64,000 nt of DNA from Novosphingobium sp. AAP83 (GTDB lineage Bacteria; Pseudomonadota; Alphaproteobacteria; Sphingomonadales; Sphingomonadaceae). Below the pieces are notes generated by a model that did no database searches, had not been told where the DNA came from, and saw only the letters and a list, made by a program, of their open reading frames with translations. A program made the translations under genes and the position numbers. The stretch lies in NCBI RefSeq assembly GCF_001295795.1, contig NZ_LJHY01000022.1, forward strand, positions 372,001 through 436,000, in the 5' to 3' direction. Shown in pieces: positions 11,037-20,193 of this stretch; the first letter of the stretch is position 1; the number at the start of each line of letters is the position of its first letter.

Positions 11037-12188
11037 ATGGCGCTTGCACTCTACATCCACTGGCCGTTTTGCCTCGCAAAGTGCCCCTATTGCGATTTCA
11101 ACAGCCATGTCCGGGCACGCACCGACATCGAGGCTTGGGAAGCCGCACTGCTCGCAGATATGCGCCATGAAGCGGCGCTCACCGCAAACCGACCGCTCAC
11201 TTCGATCTTCTTCGGCGGCGGCACGCCCTCGCTGATGCCGCCAGCTCTGGTGGAAACGCTCTTGAACGAAGCAAAGCGGCTTTGGGGCTTTACCCCCGGC
11301 ATCGAGATTACGCTGGAGGCCAATCCCAGTTCGGTCGAAGCTGCCAATTTCGCCGCCCTCTGCACCGCAGGGATCAACCGCGTGTCGCTCGGGCTTCAGG
11401 CGCTCGATGATAACACTCTGAAATTCCTAGGCCGACTTCATGACGTCAAAGAAAGCCTTGCCGCATTGGAACTTGCGCAACGCCTGTTCTCCCGTGTCAG
11501 CTTCGATCTCATTTATGCCCGTCCCGGACACACGCCCGAAGCATGGGAAGCGGAGCTCAAGCGCGCTTTAGGTTTTGGAACCAGCCATCTTTCGCTCTAT
11601 CAATTGACCATTGAGCCCGGCACCCGCTTCGCCACGCTCGTGCGCGAAGGCAAGATTGCACCGCTGGACGATGATGCCGCCGCAGACCTCTTCACCCTCA
11701 CCCGTGAACTCACAACCGCAGGCGGTCTGCCCGCTTACGAGACCAGCAATCACGCTCGCCCCGGTGAAGAAAGCCGCCACAATCTCACTTACTGGCGCTA
11801 TCAGGACTATGTCGGCATAGGCCCGGGAGCGCACGGGCGTAGGCTTGGCATGGCTACCATCCGCCACAAGAAGCCCGAGAATTATCTGCGCGCCCATGCA
11901 GAGCGCAGGCACGGTATCGCCGAGGAACGCGCGCTCACCCCGTCCGATCAGGCCATGGAAGCCGTGCTGATGGGCCTGCGCCTCACCGAAGGCATCGAAC
12001 CCGTCAAGCTCGCCGCACGCTTCGGATTTACCGGGGCTGATCTGATCGATCCGGCCAAGCGCCAGTTTTACACCAGCATCGGCCATCTGGCTGATAACGG
12101 GGCAATCTTGCTCGTGACCGAGCAAGGCGCGCCGCTGCTCGAAGCCTTGCTGGCAGAACTTGTGCCCGACACACTCGTCAGCGCATGA
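11037..12188 (+). CDS. hemW: Heme chaperone HemW (radical SAM)
   Basis: This 383-residue radical SAM protein starts MALALYIHWPFCLAKCPYCD, with the CxxxCxxC [4Fe-4S] cysteines at residues 12, 16 and 19. It lacks the extra N-terminal region of true oxygen-independent coproporphyrinogen oxidase HemN, which places it in the HemW heme-trafficking group. Other blocks are TSIFFGGGTPSLM, RVSLGLQALDD and the C-terminal HemN_C-type region (LMGLRLTEGI). It starts 10 bp after rdgB and overlaps xerC by 4 nt. Confidence 0.93.
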   Translation: MALALYIHWPFCLAKCPYCDFNSHVRARTDIEAWEAALLADMRHEAALTANRPLTSIFFGGGTPSLMPPALVETLLNEAKRLWGFTPGIEITLEANPSSVEAANFAALCTAGINRVSLGLQALDDNTLKFLGRLHDVKESLAALELAQRLFSRVSFDLIYARPGHTPEAWEAELKRALGFGTSHLSLYQLTIEPGTRFATLVREGKIAPLDDDAAADLFTLTRELTTAGGLPAYETSNHARPGEESRHNLTYWRYQDYVGIGPGAHGRRLGMATIRHKKPENYLRAHAERRHGIAEERALTPSDQAMEAVLMGLRLTEGIEPVKLAARFGFTGADLIDPAKRQFYTSIGHLADNGAILLVTEQGAPLLEALLAELVPDTLVSA

Positions 12189-13090
12189 CCACCGCCGATA
12201 TCCTTGAGGCGTGGAACGCACATCTCAGCCAATCCCGGCGGCGCTCCCCGCACACGGTCCGCGCTTATGCCGCCACAGCGGCACGCTTGCTGCACACCCT
12301 GCCAGCACCGCAATCGTGGGAGTCCCTCGCCCGCCTTGATGCCGGAACCTTGCGCACCCATCTAGCCGAACGCCGCGCCGATGGCCTCGGCAATGTCTCT
12401 GCCGCGCGCGAGCTTTCCGCGCTCAAAACCTTCATCGCTTTCGCCCGCGAACAATCAGGCGATCATGATGGCAATGGCGATCTTGGCCGCCCCCGCCTGC
12501 GCGGCCCTCGCGTCAAAAAAGGCCTGCCCCGCCCGATTACGCCTGACGAAGCGGTAAACCTTGCAGAGACCGTCGCCGACGATGCCAGCCAGCCATGGAT
12601 CGCCGCACGCGACCGCGCCGTTCTGCTCCTGCTGTATGGCGCAGGCATGCGCATTGCCGAAGCCTTGGCGCTTCCGGCCTCGGTCCTCCCATTGGGTGAA
12701 ACCATCATGATCACCGGCAAAGGCGGACGCCAGCGCGTGTTGCCTTTGCTGCCCATCGTGCGCGCAGGGGTGGAAGATTACATCCGCCAATGCCCTTGGC
12801 CGCTTGCCAAAGATCACCCCTTGTTCCGGGGCGCGAAAGGCGGTCCTTTGGCGCAAGGTATGGTCCAGCGCGCCGTAGCCCGTGCGCGAACTTACCTTGG
12901 CCTGCCCGCAACCGCCACGCCCCACGCGCTCCGCCATTCCTTCGCCACGCACTTACTCAGCGCAGGCGCTGATTTGCGCAGCTTGCAGGAACTGCTCGGC
13001 CACGCCAGCCTGTCCTCAACGCAGATTTACACGAAAGTGGACGCTGCAATCTTGCTCGACGTCTATCGCAACGCCCACCCCCGCGCCTGA
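12185..13090 (+). CDS. xerC: Tyrosine recombinase XerC-type
   Basis: This 301-residue recombinase has an N-terminal SAM-like core-binding domain and a C-terminal catalytic domain with all expected residues: R156 (GAGMRIAEAL), K179 (GKGGRQR), H247-x-x-R250 (HALRHSFATH), H273 (LLGHASL) and the nucleophile Y282 (STQIYTKVD). With XerD it resolves chromosome dimers at dif. Its context next to hemW/rdgB and the absence of element features argue for the housekeeping XerC rather than a mobile integrase. It starts with a 4-nt overlap of hemW and is convergent with the kinase gene. Confidence 0.92.
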   Translation: MTTADILEAWNAHLSQSRRRSPHTVRAYAATAARLLHTLPAPQSWESLARLDAGTLRTHLAERRADGLGNVSAARELSALKTFIAFAREQSGDHDGNGDLGRPRLRGPRVKKGLPRPITPDEAVNLAETVADDASQPWIAARDRAVLLLLYGAGMRIAEALALPASVLPLGETIMITGKGGRQRVLPLLPIVRAGVEDYIRQCPWPLAKDHPLFRGAKGGPLAQGMVQRAVARARTYLGLPATATPHALRHSFATHLLSAGADLRSLQELLGHASLSSTQIYTKVDAAILLDVYRNAHPRA

Positions 13091-14506
13091 CTATTTGCTT
13101 TGGACAGGAGGACGCGGCAGCCGCAACACGGACAACAATCCGCCCAGATCATCGCTCTCGCGCAATTCGACACCGCCGCCATAAATCTCGGCCACATCGC
13201 GCACGATCGCTAGCCCAAGGCCCGTGCCCGGCTTGCTGGTATCCAGCCGCGCACCGCGATCAAATATCCGCACGCGCGCATCTTCGGGGATGCCCATGCC
13301 GTCATCCTCCACCCAGATTTCGCAGAATTTCGGATCGGAGGGCACTGCATCAATTGTGATAAACACCGATCCGCCGCCATACTTGGCCGCGTTCTCAATC
13401 AGGTTACCAAGCACTTCATCAAGGTCCTGCCGTTCAATCGATACTTCCGCAGCGCGGTTGCCATCCATATCCAGCCGCACTTGCGGATAGAGCCGCGTTA
13501 CCGCGCGCTCCACCGCTTCGGCGCTTTCCCACACTTGCGCGCGTGACAGGCCCACGGCTCGCCGCCCCACCGCGCGCGCGCGCGCCAAGTGGTGATCCAC
13601 CTGCCGCCGCATAACGGCAGCCTCGCGGATGACCGTATCGGAAAGGTCGTCGGCCTTGGCGGTTGCCGCGTTCATCACCACCGTCAGTGGTGTTTTCAGA
13701 GCATGGGCCAGGTTGCCCGCATGCGTCCGCGCTTCTTCGGCCTGCCGCTCGGAATGTTCGAGCAGCGCATTTAACTCCTGCACCATCGGCTGCACTTCCA
13801 GCGGCAGCGGATCGGTTACCCGGCTCGCCCCGCCTTCGCGCATCCGCGCAATCGCCAGGCGCACCCGGCGCAGCGGCCCCAAGCCGTAAAACGTCTGCAA
13901 ACCCGCCATCACGAACAGGCCAAGTCCCAGCACCAGAAACGACCATATCAGGATCGCACGAATGCGCCGGATCTGGGCGTCCAGTTCCCCACGGCTGGCC
14001 GCAACCTGAAACTCCCACAAGGTATTGGTACCCGGCAAAATCACCGAGCGCTTGATAATCCGCAGCGGCTCGCCTTCAAATTGGCCGCTGTCATCAATCT
14101 TGGGATCAATGTGGTTCTTGTCCAGATCGCTGGTCAGAGACCGGTCCCACAGCGAGCGCGAGGGGAAATCCTCATGCCCCTGTCCCGAAATTTGCCAATA
14201 GAGCCCGCTGTTCGGCTCCAGAAATCGCTGGTCACCCAAAGGCCGGTTGAAAAACACCTCGCCATCCGGGCCGATCTCTGCCGAAGCGACCATCGCGGTC
14301 AGCATGTAACCAAGCTGCTCGTCGAAATTGCGCGTCACCAGACCGGTCAGCGATTGATCCAGCGCCAAGCCGCCACCCAGCAGCAGCACCGTCACCCAGG
14401 CCGACGCGATCAGCAACATGCGACGCGCCAGCGACCCGGTGTGGGGCGCTGGCGTATCTATCGCCCGCTGTGAAGGCGCATTTCGGGCAGGCCTGCTTTC
14501 GGCCAC
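13091..14506 (-). CDS. Sensor histidine kinase (PhoQ/FeuQ-like)
   Basis: This is a 471-residue membrane kinase. It has an N-terminal TM segment near residues 30-50, a periplasmic sensor of about 150 residues, a second TM near 190-210, HAMP-like linker, and a phosphoacceptor H-box LAHALKTPLTVV with His268, then the ATPase domain (N box NLIENAAKYGG, G1 VEDDGMGIP, G2 GTGLGLAIVRDVAEIYGG). The HALKTPL H-box is typical of the PhoQ/FeuQ kinase branch. The response regulator gene ends 3 bp upstream of this gene, so they form a cognate pair. The sensed signal is unknown; by family, envelope, divalent cation or osmotic cues are possible. Confidence 0.93.
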   Translation of the reverse strand: MAESRPARNAPSQRAIDTPAPHTGSLARRMLLIASAWVTVLLLGGGLALDQSLTGLVTRNFDEQLGYMLTAMVASAEIGPDGEVFFNRPLGDQRFLEPNSGLYWQISGQGHEDFPSRSLWDRSLTSDLDKNHIDPKIDDSGQFEGEPLRIIKRSVILPGTNTLWEFQVAASRGELDAQIRRIRAILIWSFLVLGLGLFVMAGLQTFYGLGPLRRVRLAIARMREGGASRVTDPLPLEVQPMVQELNALLEHSERQAEEARTHAGNLAHALKTPLTVVMNAATAKADDLSDTVIREAAVMRRQVDHHLARARAVGRRAVGLSRAQVWESAEAVERAVTRLYPQVRLDMDGNRAAEVSIERQDLDEVLGNLIENAAKYGGGSVFITIDAVPSDPKFCEIWVEDDGMGIPEDARVRIFDRGARLDTSKPGTGLGLAIVRDVAEIYGGGVELRESDDLGGLLSVLRLPRPPVQSK

Positions 14507-14509
14507 GGT

Positions 14510-15187
14510 TTACCCCCGGCCGGGACCTGCCGGATCATCAAGGCTATAGCCAAGTCCGCGGATCGTGGTGATCACATCCGGCCCCAGCTTTTTGCGAATA
14601 CGCGTCACGAACACTTCTATCGTGTTCGAATCGCGATCAAAATCCTGATCGTAGATATGTTCGATCAATTCGGTACGGCTGACAACTTTGCCTTTGTGAT
14701 GCAACAGATAGGACAACAGCTTGTACTCTTGCGCAGTCAGCTTCACCGGCTCGCCCGCCAGTGTCACCCGGCCTGATCGCGTGTCCAGCCGCACGTCACC
14801 CGCTGTCAATTCGGACGACGAATTGCCCGAAGCGCGGCGGATCAGCGCACGCAGGCGGGCGATCAGTTCCTCGGTCTGGAACGGCTTGGCCAGATAATCA
14901 TCTGCACCTGCATCAAGGCCAGCCACTTTGTCCGACCACGAATCACGCGCTGTCAGCACCAGCACGGGAAACTTGCGGCCTTCCTTGCGCCACATGCCCA
15001 ACACGGTCAGCCCGTCAATTTCGGGCAGGCCAAGGTCGAGCACGACGGCGTCATATTCCTCGGTCGAGCCCATGAAGTGCCCGTCTTCACCATCAACCGA
15101 AAGATCAACGGCATAGCCGGTCTGTTCAAGCGTGGACTTGAGCTGTTTGCCGAGAGTGGGTTCATCCTCGACGATCAGGATGCGCAT
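14510..15187 (-). CDS. OmpR/PhoP-family response regulator
   Basis: This 225-residue regulator has an N-terminal receiver (MRILIVEDEPTLG, phosphoacceptor Asp near residue 51 in VLDLGLPEIDG, Lys in YLAKPFQ) and a C-terminal winged-helix DNA-binding domain (LTAQEYKLLSYLLHHKGKVV; EVFVTRIRKKLG). It precedes its kinase by 3 bp and follows a PepSY-domain gene by about 100 bp. Three 15-bp direct repeats upstream of the PepSY gene (15644-15688) are possible binding sites. Confidence 0.95.
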   Translation of the reverse strand: MRILIVEDEPTLGKQLKSTLEQTGYAVDLSVDGEDGHFMGSTEEYDAVVLDLGLPEIDGLTVLGMWRKEGRKFPVLVLTARDSWSDKVAGLDAGADDYLAKPFQTEELIARLRALIRRASGNSSSELTAGDVRLDTRSGRVTLAGEPVKLTAQEYKLLSYLLHHKGKVVSRTELIEHIYDQDFDRDSNTIEVFVTRIRKKLGPDVITTIRGLGYSLDDPAGPGRG

Positions 15188-15288
15188 GGAAATCTGTCCC
15201 CTGCTGAACGCGACATTCGCGCTTAACGTGAATAACTAGATGGGGCTGTAAACCTGAACGGTCAAGGAACTGCCGCGAAAGCTCTTGT

Positions 15289-15588
15289 TCAGCGAGACTC
15301 GCCAAGTATTTGCCCGGTCTTGGCATCCACATCGACAAACATAACCCGGCCATCGCGAATAAACTTCAGCCTATAGACCATTGCCGCAGGATCATATTCC
15401 GGCCCAAGATATTGCATGCCCTGTTTGGTTGGTAAAACACGGCGTTCGATATCGCGCAATGGGCGCACCGCACCCGAGCGTAAATCGCGCCGCGCCTCGT
15501 TCTGCTCGTCCGGGCGCTGTTGCGCTTGGGACGTTGCGGGCAAAGCGGTGGCCATAACGGCCGCAAGAAGAAAAGGTGCAAATCGCAT
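15289..15588 (-). CDS. Secreted PepSY-domain protein
   Basis: This 99-residue protein has a clear Sec signal peptide (MRFAPFLLAAVMATALPATSQAQ) and a PepSY-like domain in the C-terminal half (YDPAAMVYRLKFIRDGRVMF, then VDVDAKTGQILGES). PepSY domains act as inhibitors or modulators of peptidases and often sit beside PhoPQ-like systems. ATG 15588 is chosen because longer frames upstream lack a signal peptide. It lies upstream of the response regulator and kinase on the same strand, and is likely part of that regulatory unit. Confidence 0.82.
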   Translation of the reverse strand: MRFAPFLLAAVMATALPATSQAQQRPDEQNEARRDLRSGAVRPLRDIERRVLPTKQGMQYLGPEYDPAAMVYRLKFIRDGRVMFVDVDAKTGQILGESR

Positions 15589-15643
15589 GATGCCCGCATG
15601 CCTAAACGCGCACCATTGAACAAGCCGTGAATAAGCGCACCTG

Positions 15644-15688
15644 CACTCATTAAGCCTGCAATCATTCAGCCAATAATCATTCAGGCAG
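15644..15688 (-). promoter_or_regulatory. Three 15-bp direct repeats upstream of the PepSY/two-component operon
   Basis: Three contiguous 15-bp units share CATTMAGSC on the plus strand (CACTCATTAAGCCTG, CAATCATTCAGCCAA, TAATCATTCAGGCAG). They lie 56-100 bp upstream of the PepSY ATG and also just upstream of uup. A tandem binding site for the adjacent response regulator is a reasonable guess. The 15-bp period is not that of known PhoP boxes. Confidence 0.45.
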
Positions 15689-15730
15689 CGGCGTTGCGCA
15701 TTGGCGACAGCACCGCTAAGCGCAACCCCC

Positions 15731-17518
15731 ATGGCAGCAGCACCAATTCTCAGCTGGGAGGGCCTTGGCCTTATCCAAGGCAATGGCTGGCTTTTCAGCG
15801 ACCTCGACATTCACATCGGCCCGCGTGATCGCCTCGCGCTGATCGGCCGCAATGGCGCGGGCAAAACCACGCTGCTCAAACTGATCGGCGGGCAGGTCGA
15901 TGCCGATAAGGGCACCCGCTCTATCCAGCCGGGCACGCGCATTATCACGCTGGAGCAAGACCCGTTCTTCACCGGCTATGATACGCTGATGGATTTCGCG
16001 CTATCAGGCAAAGATGCCCCGCCCCGCCACGAAGTCGAGGCCATTGCTGGCCAGCTTGGCATCGATCTTTCGCGCAAGGCCGATAGCGCCAGCGGGGGCG
16101 AACGCCGCCGTGCCGCCCTTGCACGCGCGCTTGCCAGCGAGCCCGACTTGCTCCTGCTCGATGAGCCAACCAACCACCTCGATCTTGCCGCCATCGATTG
16201 GCTGGAAGACTGGCTGATGCGCTACAAGGGCGCGTTCGTGGTGATCAGCCATGATCGCACCTTCCTCGAACGCCTGACCAAAGCGACACTGTGGCTCGAC
16301 CGTGGATCGCTGCGCCGCAAGGACATCGGCTTTGGCAGCTACGAAGCGTGGATGGAAACCGTCTATGCCGAAGAAGCCCGCGCCGCCGACAAACTTGACG
16401 CCAAGCTCAAGATCGAAGCGCATTGGCTGGAACGTGGCGTCACCGCGCGGCGCAAACGCAACCAGGGCCGCCTTGAAAAGCTGTGGGAGATGCGCGCCCA
16501 GCGTGCTGCGATGCTCACCCCGCAAGGCACCGCAAAACTCGCGATCGCCAGCGATGATGCCAAGAGCAAAGCCGTTATCGTCGCCGATCACGCCACCAAG
16601 TCTTTCGGTGACCGCCCGATTATCAAGGACTTCACCCTGCGCATCACGCGCAAGGACCGCATCGGCGTCGTCGGCTCGAACGGTGCAGGCAAGACCACGC
16701 TGCTCAAGCTGCTCACCGGCGAACTCGAACCCGATAGCGGCAAGATTACGCTGGCCAAGACGCTGCAAGGCATCATGATTGATCAGCAGCGCAGCCTGAT
16801 GTCGCCCGAAAAGCGCGTCCGCGATGTGCTGGCCGATGGCAGTGACTGGATTGATGTGCGCGGCGTGCGCAAACACATCCACGGCTATCTCAAAGACTTC
16901 CTTTTCGATCCCAACCTTGTCGAAGCGCGCATCGGCACGCTCTCGGGCGGCGAACGCTCACGGCTCCTGCTCGCCCGTGAATTCGCGCGTTTCTCGAACC
17001 TTCTGGTGCTTGATGAGCCGACCAACGATCTCGATCTGGAAACGCTCGATCTGTTGCAGGAAGTCATCTCGGACTATGATGGCACCGTGCTGATCGTCAG
17101 CCATGACCGCGATTTCCTTGATCGCACAGTCACGATCACGCTCGGCATGGATGGCTCTGGCCGTGTCGATATCGTGGCAGGCGGCTATGCCGATTGGGAA
17201 AAGATGCGCAAAACCCGCAATGCGGCAGGCGCAAAGGCTGCTGCAAAGCAGGCTCCCTCACCCGTCATCGCACCGCTGCCGCCCAAGAAGGGCAAGCTGT
17301 CCTACAAAGACCAGCGCGATTACGAAATCTTGCCCAAGCGGATCGAAGAACTCGACGCCGCCATCGCGCGCGGCGAAACCCAGTTGGCAGACCCGGACCT
17401 CTACAGCAAAGATCCCAAGAAGTTCGATGCCCTGATGCAGGCTCTCGCCAAAGTCCGTGCTGAAAAAGACACCGCCGAAGAACGCTGGTTGGAACTGGCC
17501 GAAATGGTCGAAGGTTAA
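15731..17518 (+). CDS. uup: ABC-F ATPase, Uup type
   Basis: This soluble protein has two ABC ATPase domains and no membrane segment. Walker A motifs are GRNGAGKTTLLKL and GSNGAGKTTLLKL, signature motifs are SGGERRRAAL and SGGERSRLLL, and Walker B/D-loops read LLLLDEPTNHLDL and LLVLDEPTNDLDL. The C-terminal region of about 80 residues (KLSYKDQRDYEILPKRIEEL onwards) is the coiled-coil DNA-binding domain of Uup. Uup-type ABC-F proteins act on ribosomes and affect transposon precise excision. The ATG at 15731 is used; an in-frame TTG at 15701 would add 10 residues. A bidirectional hairpin follows the stop. Confidence 0.93.
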   Translation: MAAAPILSWEGLGLIQGNGWLFSDLDIHIGPRDRLALIGRNGAGKTTLLKLIGGQVDADKGTRSIQPGTRIITLEQDPFFTGYDTLMDFALSGKDAPPRHEVEAIAGQLGIDLSRKADSASGGERRRAALARALASEPDLLLLDEPTNHLDLAAIDWLEDWLMRYKGAFVVISHDRTFLERLTKATLWLDRGSLRRKDIGFGSYEAWMETVYAEEARAADKLDAKLKIEAHWLERGVTARRKRNQGRLEKLWEMRAQRAAMLTPQGTAKLAIASDDAKSKAVIVADHATKSFGDRPIIKDFTLRITRKDRIGVVGSNGAGKTTLLKLLTGELEPDSGKITLAKTLQGIMIDQQRSLMSPEKRVRDVLADGSDWIDVRGVRKHIHGYLKDFLFDPNLVEARIGTLSGGERSRLLLAREFARFSNLLVLDEPTNDLDLETLDLLQEVISDYDGTVLIVSHDRDFLDRTVTITLGMDGSGRVDIVAGGYADWEKMRKTRNAAGAKAAAKQAPSPVIAPLPPKKGKLSYKDQRDYEILPKRIEELDAAIARGETQLADPDLYSKDPKKFDALMQALAKVRAEKDTAEERWLELAEMVEG

Positions 17519-17554
17519 AGCCTGCGCGCCCACAAAAGTGGAGGCGCAGGCTTT
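17517..17554. terminator. Bidirectional terminator between uup and the DUF885 gene
   Basis: Arms AAAGCCTGCGC and GCGCAGGCTTT surround a 16-nt loop. It lies between two convergent genes, directly at the uup stop, with short A/T ends on both sides. Confidence 0.7.
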
Positions 17555-17558
17555 GCGG

Positions 17559-19388
17559 TTACGCCTTCAACGCCGCCGCCGTGCGTTCCTCAATGCGCTT
17601 TTCGAGGATTGACAGCGGCATGGCGCCTTCCAGCAGCACTTCATGGAACTGCTTGATATCAAACTTCGCGCCCAGCGCCTTCTGCGCCTTTTCCCGCGCG
17701 CGCGTCCAAGCGATGTGGCCGATCTTGTAGCTGCAAGCCTGCCCGATCATCGTGCAATAACGCTCGACTTCGCGCAGCGTGCGCGGGCGGGTAAAGCCGG
17801 TCGTCGCCACCATATAGTCGGTCGCCTTCTCGCGGCTCCAGCGCTTGGAGTGAATGCCGGTGTCGACAACGAGCCTTGTCGCGCGGAACAGGAATGACTG
17901 GAGATAGCCAGCTTTCTCGATGCCGTCATAAGCGCCCAGTTCATCGGCCACTTGCTCGGAATAGAGCGCCCAACCTTCGGAATAGGCAGAAAAGCCCCCG
18001 GTCTTGCGGATCAACGGGATGCTGTCCGACCTTTGCGCCAGACTGATTTGCAAGTGATGGCCCGGCGTCCCTTCGTGATAGGTGAGCGAGGGCAGCGTAT
18101 ATTTCGGCCAATCCGACACTTCCTTGAGGTTGATCCAGTAAATCGCCGGACGGCTGCCATCGAGCGACGCCGAATAATAATACCCGTTTGCAGCCCCATC
18201 CTGAATTTCCACCGGCACCGCGCGGATATCCAGCGGCTGATCGGGCAGGGTCGCGAAAGCACGCGGAAGCAGCGCATTCATCTTCTTCACACCGGCGTTC
18301 AGGCTGGCGATCAGTTCCGCACGGCTCTCAGGCGTATTGGCATAGAGCTGCTCTGGCAGGGTGTTTAGCGCGGCGAGGCGTTCACCCACCGTGCCCTTGG
18401 TATATCCTGCCGCCTTGAGCACAACATCAAGCTGCGCGGTCAATTCGGCCACCTGTTCCAACCCGATCTGGTGAACTTCTTCAGGCGTAAAATTCGTCGT
18501 CGTCGCTTGGGCCAGCGCGGCAGCATAGATTTCGTCGCCACGCGGAATGCGCCAAGCGCCATCGCCTGCTACGGTCGTCGGCTTAAGCTGTTCAAGCAAG
18601 GCAATCTGACGGTCAATCGCGGGGTAAATTGCGTCGCGCACGATGGTTTCTGCACGCTGCTGCCACTGACCGGAAATCCCCTTTGTCGCGGTGCGGCGGA
18701 CAATCGACTTCACCATCGAGGATTCGCCCGGCGCAGGTTCGCGCAGCTTGGCCAACTGGCCCAGCGCAAGATCAAGCGTCCATGCCGGGGCAAGAATCCC
18801 GCGTCCAGCCTGTTCACGCTGTTCTGCAATGTCGTCGTCAATCGCTGTGGCAAGCTGCGCAAGACGGGCAAGATAGGCCTCTGCATCCTCGACCGAATTC
18901 ATCGGATGGGTTGAATCGAGGAAATCCGGCACGTTGAACGCCGAACAAAACCGCTGGGTAATGCGATAGGGCGATTGCGGATTGTCGATGCCGAAACGCG
19001 GGCCATCAAGGCGGCGCTCAAGCTGGTAGCGCACCACATCAAGGTTGACCTTCATCGCATCCGACAGCGCCTTGTCATTGATCTTTGCCAGATCGGCCAG
19101 CGATGCACGGGTTTGCGCAACCGAGGCCGCGCGCCCTGCGGCGCTATCATCGCCCAGCTTTGAGCGCAGACCGGCCATTACGCCCTTATCAAGCCCAAGC
19201 GAGGTGGCCTGCTCGGGCGCAAGCAGAAGCTGGTCATTGAAAATGCGGGTAAACAAGGCATCAAGCTTTGCATCCTCACCGCCAAGCGCAGCCGCGAATG
19301 ACAAACCGGGGCGGAAGGCAAGCACCGTCGCAGCACTGGCGGATGCTACGAAAGAACGGCGGCTGAAACGAAAGGTCATCGGCATCAT
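17559..19388 (-). CDS. DUF885 family putative metallopeptidase, Tat-exported
   Basis: This 609-residue protein has an N-terminal twin-arginine signal (FSRRSFVASASAATVLAF), so it is probably folded before export to the periplasm. The DUF885 signature YHEGTPGHHLQ lies near residue 434. This HExxxHH-type sequence is the zinc site expected for this peptidase-like family, whose substrates are mostly unknown. The C terminus ends in a helix of the usual type (LEKRIEERTAAAL). Several sphingomonad genomes encode multiple paralogues. It stands alone, convergent with uup and divergent from the XRE regulator gene. Confidence 0.88.
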   Translation of the reverse strand: MMPMTFRFSRRSFVASASAATVLAFRPGLSFAAALGGEDAKLDALFTRIFNDQLLLAPEQATSLGLDKGVMAGLRSKLGDDSAAGRAASVAQTRASLADLAKINDKALSDAMKVNLDVVRYQLERRLDGPRFGIDNPQSPYRITQRFCSAFNVPDFLDSTHPMNSVEDAEAYLARLAQLATAIDDDIAEQREQAGRGILAPAWTLDLALGQLAKLREPAPGESSMVKSIVRRTATKGISGQWQQRAETIVRDAIYPAIDRQIALLEQLKPTTVAGDGAWRIPRGDEIYAAALAQATTTNFTPEEVHQIGLEQVAELTAQLDVVLKAAGYTKGTVGERLAALNTLPEQLYANTPESRAELIASLNAGVKKMNALLPRAFATLPDQPLDIRAVPVEIQDGAANGYYYSASLDGSRPAIYWINLKEVSDWPKYTLPSLTYHEGTPGHHLQISLAQRSDSIPLIRKTGGFSAYSEGWALYSEQVADELGAYDGIEKAGYLQSFLFRATRLVVDTGIHSKRWSREKATDYMVATTGFTRPRTLREVERYCTMIGQACSYKIGHIAWTRAREKAQKALGAKFDIKQFHEVLLEGAMPLSILEKRIEERTAAALKA

Positions 19389-19619
19389 CTCCGGTTATCA
19401 ATATCTTACAGGCCGGTGCCACAGCCGGAGTGCGGTTTAAAGGTATTTTTGTTACAGAAGATACTTTCCGCTGCTGCCGATGCGGCAAATCCGCAACGCA
19501 GCAAACCTTGCAGGCAAATCCCAAACCTCTTCGAACATTCCCCGAACACGCAAAACTCTTGCCTCTCTGTGCGGTTTATAGGAGAACAAAAAACACCGTT
19601 CCGGTTAATGGGCCGCACC

Positions 19620-20192
19620 ATGATCAATCGAATTCGCGACATTCGCCGCCAAAAGGGCCTCACATTGGCAGATGTCGCCGCGCGCTGCGACCCGCCAACA
19701 ACAGCGCAAACCATCGGCCGGCTTGAAACCGGCATGCGCAGTTTGTCGCTCGTATGGATGAACCGGATCGGTGCCGCGCTCGGCGTCGAACCGCAATTGC
19801 TGCTCAAACCGGATGAGGAATCCCCGGCCCGGTTTGTCGCACGCCTTACTGTCCACGGTGCCGAAGCGCTGGCCAAACCGATGGATGCCATCCTCCCTGT
19901 GGCGCTCGATGGCTCGGCTCGCCTGATGGCTATGGCGGTCGATGCAAGCGCGGGAGAGTACCGCGCAGGCGATCAGGTGTGGATCCGCCAGATTGAGCCT
20001 GACGACTTTGCACGCGCTTTCAACCGCGATGTCCTCGCGCCTCGCCCCGGTGGCCGCTTTACCTTTGGTCGCTTGATCGATCATCGCGATGGCCGCATCG
20101 CCCTGCTGCCTCCCGGCGCAGGCCAGCGTCAGGTCATCATAGACCGGCCATTCTGGCTGGGCCTTGCCGAAATGCTGGTGCGGAAACTCTGA
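19620..20192 (+). CDS. XRE-family helix-turn-helix regulator
   Basis: This is a 190-residue protein. Residues 1-60 are an XRE HTH (MINRIRDIRRQKGLTLADVA with recognition region TTAQTIGRLETG and WMNRIGAALGV). The C-terminal region of about 120 residues (DAILPVALDGSARLMAMAVD, then AGDQVWIRQIEPDDFARAFN) resembles the peptidase-S24/sensor-like domains of some XRE repressors, though no catalytic Ser/Lys pair can be assigned. ATG 19620 is chosen as the first Met that gives a compact HTH; ATG 19608 is possible. It ends 1 bp before the GTG of the glycosyltransferase gene, so the pair is probably one transcription unit. Confidence 0.85.
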   Translation: MINRIRDIRRQKGLTLADVAARCDPPTTAQTIGRLETGMRSLSLVWMNRIGAALGVEPQLLLKPDEESPARFVARLTVHGAEALAKPMDAILPVALDGSARLMAMAVDASAGEYRAGDQVWIRQIEPDDFARAFNRDVLAPRPGGRFTFGRLIDHRDGRIALLPPGAGQRQVIIDRPFWLGLAEMLVRKL

Positions 20193-20193
20193 C

